Assembly: GCA_011009095.1 (NCBI GenBank) | Contig: VTPC01000804.1 | Span: 57,328 to 121,327, forward strand | Reading direction: 5' to 3' | Length of the DNA: 64,000 bases | Source of the DNA: Ignelater luminosus | Lineage: Eukaryota > Arthropoda > Insecta > Coleoptera > Elateridae | Part shown: positions 59,740-64,000 of the stretch, one piece after another | How the letters are laid out: each line of letters begins with the position of its first letter | Position numbering within the stretch: the stretch's first letter is position 1 | Program-made: the position numbers and the translations under genes | The notes under the pieces: generated by a model | Database searches by the model: none | What the model was told of the DNA's origin: nothing | Seen by the model: the letters and a program-made list of their open reading frames with translations, nothing else

Positions 59740-62712
59740 GTGAGTAGAGATGCATGTATTTTTTCTAACTTAATATTCATAGGATGTAAATATTATAAAA
59801 AGTTGAAATGAACCCATAAAATTTCTGATAATTACTATAATATTTAAAGTTTCCGTAAACATTAATAGGTGGCGCTAGGGACATCATATTCAACTCATTC
59901 AACTAAAAATCTTTCCAAATCTTGATTTCCTTTTTGATTTAGAAAAGCTTGAATTAACATTTTTTTTTTTGTAAACTATAATGCCTTATTAGTATGCATG
60001 TTTCTTTAAAAGATGATGATTTAATTTTGCGGTGGGAAAATTTTGTTATGTAGAATTAATTATAGATGTCTAGACGAAATTACCTCCACAGGTATACATT
60101 TGCGGATGCTAGACCAAAATGTAGACATCTTCAATTTTTAGAGCTTGCACTATTAGTGGAATTTTCCTTATTGGTGTTAGAACTCCCATTTTGATCAATC
60201 TTTAATATTTATGGTTTTTATAATTGCATCTTTTCTAAGTCAATTGCTATTTTAGAATGTTGTAGAGAAATTATTAATTGTACGTGAGATGATATATTGA
60301 ATTGATGTTTTTTAAAACGGAATGAGAAACGAGATTATGGAAAATTCCATTTAGGAAAGGGGCCTTGGAATGTGGCTTCTGAAAGGTAGTTTTTTGTTAT
60401 AATTTTTGATATAATTCTTGCACAAAATTAAATTATTATATAAAAGGTATAAGTGAATCATGTGAAACTTGATTTTCTTGATTTTTTTTATTGTAGATTT
60501 GATCATGATTAATGATAATAAAAAAAGGTGTAAGGTAATTAGTAAGACAACAACATTAAACTAAAAAGTATCGATTAAATATAATAATTTAGAATATTTT
60601 TAAAAAATCAACCTTTAAAGAGGGTATGCAACCCAAATGACACAAAATAAATATTATTAATTACCTACTTTAATTATTACTTTCTAGCATTTTATTAACT
60701 AGGTATTTAAGAAAGAAAGAATATAAAGAAGTGGAAGTAAATAAGATTTATAGCCAAAATATAATTTAAATTATTTAATCTCACCATAACATCATTAATG
60801 GTGGGCTTCCGTTACTTACTGCGTATGTAGAGAGTTAATCATGTTCAATTTCTGTTTAGAATCTACAATCTTTCAGGACATATAATTATGTGCAAGAGTT
60901 CTTTCTATTATTATTATATTTGCGTACTTGAATCTAGTTTTTTTCTATGGATTATTTGAATTTGTACAACACTAAATAAGTTAATTTAACACAATTAATA
61001 CCGTAGCAAAATCCAACTTAATGTAATGAACGTGATTATGGTTCTGGAAAACCATATCACATTGACAGTTTGAATAAGTCTTAGGTACTGCAAAAAAGTG
61101 ATTTTTACTAATTTTAAGAAATTTCTAGGAATAGAATTGAAAATTCGCATTTTTTTGAAATTCTTTATAAAACAAATAGGGGCAAGTTGAATTTCTTTTT
61201 GGATTAATTAATGAGCATTAAAACAAGTAACTCTACCATCATTTATTGAACCTTGTATCTCTTAGGAGTTTCCGAAATCATTTCCATGGTAAGGCTTGAC
61301 TGTCGAGTTTGAATAATCCTATAGTCTGAGCCATTTGTTTTCTACATTTTTCATTTACAATACTTACCTTTTATTATCTCATTATTTTGTTTGTGATATA
61401 TTTGCTTTGTATGTATTTTCTATCTATTCGATGCTGTATTGGCACAAACAATAAAAATTACTACCACTATTACTATATCTTGATAATTAGTTATGTCTGG
61501 TTTTGACAAAACTCAGCAGTCTAGAATGTGCAATACAAAAAAGTGATAGTTTTGTCCACAAAAAAAGAACACAAATATTGCAATTTTTGTAATTTATTTA
61601 AACTTCTTTATAGATTTTTCCTCTGTTGGTTTTGTTCGGTTAAATAGAGTCTAAAACTTTAAATCAACTGTGATTATTAATTTAGTTTTCTTTCAATTCT
61701 GCACGCAATCGTTTCAGCTACGCCACTGGTTTATTAACGAGTTCCTCATTCCATCCAAGTACGTTTTGAAAGTTGTAATATTCTATTACTGCACCCTGTA
61801 CAAAAATATTCAGGTTTTTCAAATGAGACATAATGATTTTAATTCTAACTGTATAATAGATAATTACTCACGTTTAATCATCCTTCTCATTATTGTTATT
61901 ATCATCATTAGTAAAGCTTTAGCAACAGCCCAAACCTAATATCGATAATTATTTGATTACCAAATAAATAAAAAATTTACAACGTAATAATCTATCTCGT
62001 TCTTTATTATAGGTTTGTTCTTTTTATTGTTAATAGGACAATGATCTAAAGATTTTTATGAAGGAGTAATAATATATGCGAAGAGTTGCATGTGTGTGTG
62101 TTTGCGTGGCGCTTGTAAAAGGCGCAATACAGAACTGGAAGGTCTCTGATTATGTGGATCAAGTGCTTGACGATGGAGCTTCCACTGTTAAGCCAGCGTT
62201 GGAGGTCATGATTGACGTCAAACTGTATAGTCACGTGACACTTTTCAAAACCATTTTTCTGCTCTCTCAAACTAGGAAAGTTGATGTCTGGCCACGTCTG
62301 TCCAACTGATTTTTATTGCCGAAGACCTCAATTTTATTATGTTGTATATGTTTCGTACTATATGGTTTAATATCAGACTATGCAAAACACCCTAGGCCAA
62401 CAGCTATTTTTTTATGATTCTTCTTGTTTTCTGTATTATCTTTTTGTTTGTTTATCAAGATAGACTGAATTAATTATTTGATTTATATATTATCTAACTG
62501 GCAAGATTAATGTTCGTATTTGTTATTAGTCTTTTCGGCTTTGGATTGCTTGTTAGTAGACAATATTTAAATATCTTCCAGTATTGTAAAAAAGTAGTTT
62601 TTTACGTATTTTCCAATTTATAATTCTTTATTTTCTTCTATTTAATCAGCTTTAATTCACCACTGACGCGTCTCAATTTCATTTTTAATCGAATTATTGA
62701 ATAACATATTAT
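59740..62712. other. AT-rich; a weak further exon candidate only
   Basis: A pyrimidine-rich acceptor at 61717 followed by a 41-base open segment and GTACGT at 61759 could be a small exon, but support is poor. A minus-strand and a plus-strand frame overlap at 62046-62309 without a recognisable motif. Confidence 0.3.
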
Positions 62713-62997
62713 TTGCATCTGTACGAATACGTAATAATAGCGGGTACTTGCACTTGTAACCTAATAGAGTTTTTGAAAAGTTCAAGGTTCCAACTATTCA
62801 ATGTGAAATATCTAGATGATGATGCAATAATATCAGAAGAAAATCGCAAATTTTGTTTTGTTCCAGATTCTTTTGTTTCAATTACCAAAGGACGTATTAC
62901 AAAACAATATAAACTGGTTTATTCGTTTGAGAACCCGAGTTCGAATACCTTTTATGTTTGGTTTTTCGTACAGGGTGATTTCTTAATACCTGCTTGA
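62713..62997 (+). CDS. Unrecognised open frame, 94 codons
   Basis: The frame has protein-like composition in its second half: FNVKYLDDDAIISEENRKF, SITKGRITKQYKLVY and SSNTFYVWF. No domain is recognised. It could be a host exon extended by chance into flanking sequence, or a transposon scrap. An ACAGGGTG string at its 3' end (about 62972) suggests a mobile-element boundary. Confidence 0.3.
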   Translation: MHLYEYVIIAGTCTCNLIEFLKSSRFQLFNVKYLDDDAIISEENRKFCFVPDSFVSITKGRITKQYKLVYSFENPSSNTFYVWFFVQGDFLIPA

Positions 62998-64000
62998 ACC
63001 TTTACATTCGTTCACATAAAGTTACATTTGTTAGATATTTGTTAAATAGGTAGGTTAGACAGAGAGAAATTTATTTGCGGTTGTAACACTAGCATTTTTA
63101 CTTTTTATGAAATCCTTAGCTCATCACTATAAATGTGTAGCTATTAAAATTCTAAATTCAATAGTTAAAATGGGTATGCAGCTACAAAAAACTGATTGCG
63201 TGCTATTCGCCTACCTTGTTAAAACAAAAAATTGATAGTTTTTGTTGTTTTTAGAATTATAGCCTAAATTTCGTTTATTCTGGTTTCAGTAATCTGTGTT
63301 TTTTTAAAACAGAGCGAAATGTCAAGAGGAAAATCTTTAACTTGCATTTTTTGGGGTACTACTGAAAAGCTTATTTTTTACGTTGTTGGTGTTGTTCCAG
63401 TTAATTACCTATAGTTATATTCTAGTTTCTACATTCCCTAGTTCAAAAGTAGTAGGCCATGGGTGATTCATTTTTGTGAAAACAAGAGCTGAACAAATGA
63501 ATGAAAGTTTTATTTATAAGATTCTTTATATAAAAAGAACAAACGATGGAATTATTTTCCTCAAAATCTTTTTCTAAGCCATTTGGGTACTGTTTGTGGT
63601 AGTAGATGGTCATGATTCTTCTGGTCTTACTCTAAATTACTTCTAGTTCTAATCGTGCGGTAATTAATTGAAGTGGAACCCCTTCCTAAGACTCCTCTTG
63701 TCTAAAAACCTAATAAACTGATAAGTCTTCTGTAAAAATTGCAATAAAACAATCTTAAACAATTAACGTCGTTTTAGCTGAAGTAGCCTAATTGAAGCAA
63801 TCGATGGATAAAATCTAATTAATTCGAATTGCGTCATTTATGTTCTACTTTCTGTTTCGAGTAAATATTTTTTAGAAACTTAATATTATTTATAATAAAG
63901 AAAGTTTCGTCTCCGTGTGACGTTCGTCCTCGAAATACAGGACATTCCCTTGAGATAAACAAATGACGATCGACGTTACTACTACTACATTCTTTCCTGT
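62998..64000. other. AT-rich, nothing recognised
   Basis: No supported feature to the end of the window. Confidence 0.35.

Noticed and set aside
61718-61758. Possible 41-base third exon of the putative long-intron gene
   Set aside because: The acceptor is acceptable, but the donor (GTACGT) is weak, the segment is very short and its phase cannot be tested.

Overview
The window looks like TE-rich nuclear DNA from an insect. It is about two-thirds A+T, coding is sparse, GT-AG introns are suggested, and the mobile elements are those usual in insects: Jockey-like and RTE-like LINEs, hAT, P-element and Ty3/gypsy remnants, foldback elements and satellites. A large beetle genome is my best guess. 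Nothing in the sequence fixes the species, and nothing is prokaryotic.

Only one intact protein gene is clear: a single-exon leucine-rich-repeat (LRR) transmembrane receptor of 420 residues (49865-51127, +). A splice acceptor sits directly against its ATG, and its leader exon is probably about 5 kb upstream. Two short open phase-0 exon candidates on the same strand (5837-5923 and 59668-59739) may belong to a second host gene. If they are consecutive, the intron between them is about 53.7 kb and would hold the LRR gene and nearly all of the mobile DNA.

Layout. 0.7-2.0 kb: broken Jockey-like LINE (-). 2.1-4.8 kb: hAT element with matching ends and a perfect 8-bp target duplication. 7.2-9.8 kb: broken RTE-like LINE (-). 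9.9-16.5 kb: mostly featureless, with a tRNA-like relic, an (AAT)n run and a reverse transcriptase (RT) scrap. 16.6-18.4 kb: RTE-like LINE (+). 19.1-22.2 kb: inverted-repeat-rich block with a foldback holding two convergent tRNA-Arg-like sequences, a roughly 585-bp hairpin and a dispersed 0.48-kb repeat, all between two direct copies of a P-element 3' end. 22.2-24.1 kb: P-element-like transposase (-). 24.2-24.85 kb: MITE. 26.5-29.5 kb: second hAT element (-). 31.6-34.1 kb: terminal-inverted-repeat element carrying a decayed gene of an unnamed high-copy family. 34.4-35.2 kb: LINE 3' fragment. 35.3-39.9 kb and 45.1-47.9 kb: composite degenerate tandem arrays. 41.2-43.5 kb: LINE (-). 44.2-51.6 kb: LRR locus. 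53.8-56.2 kb: gypsy pol relic (+). 56.6-57.1 kb: second copy of the 0.48-kb repeat. The remainder has little recognisable content.

No operon-like cooperation is visible. The interest lies in mobile-element structure: the 31.6-34.1 kb element, the palindromic 19-22 kb block, and the possible long intron with a nested receptor gene. No database search was possible, so family names rest on recognised motifs.
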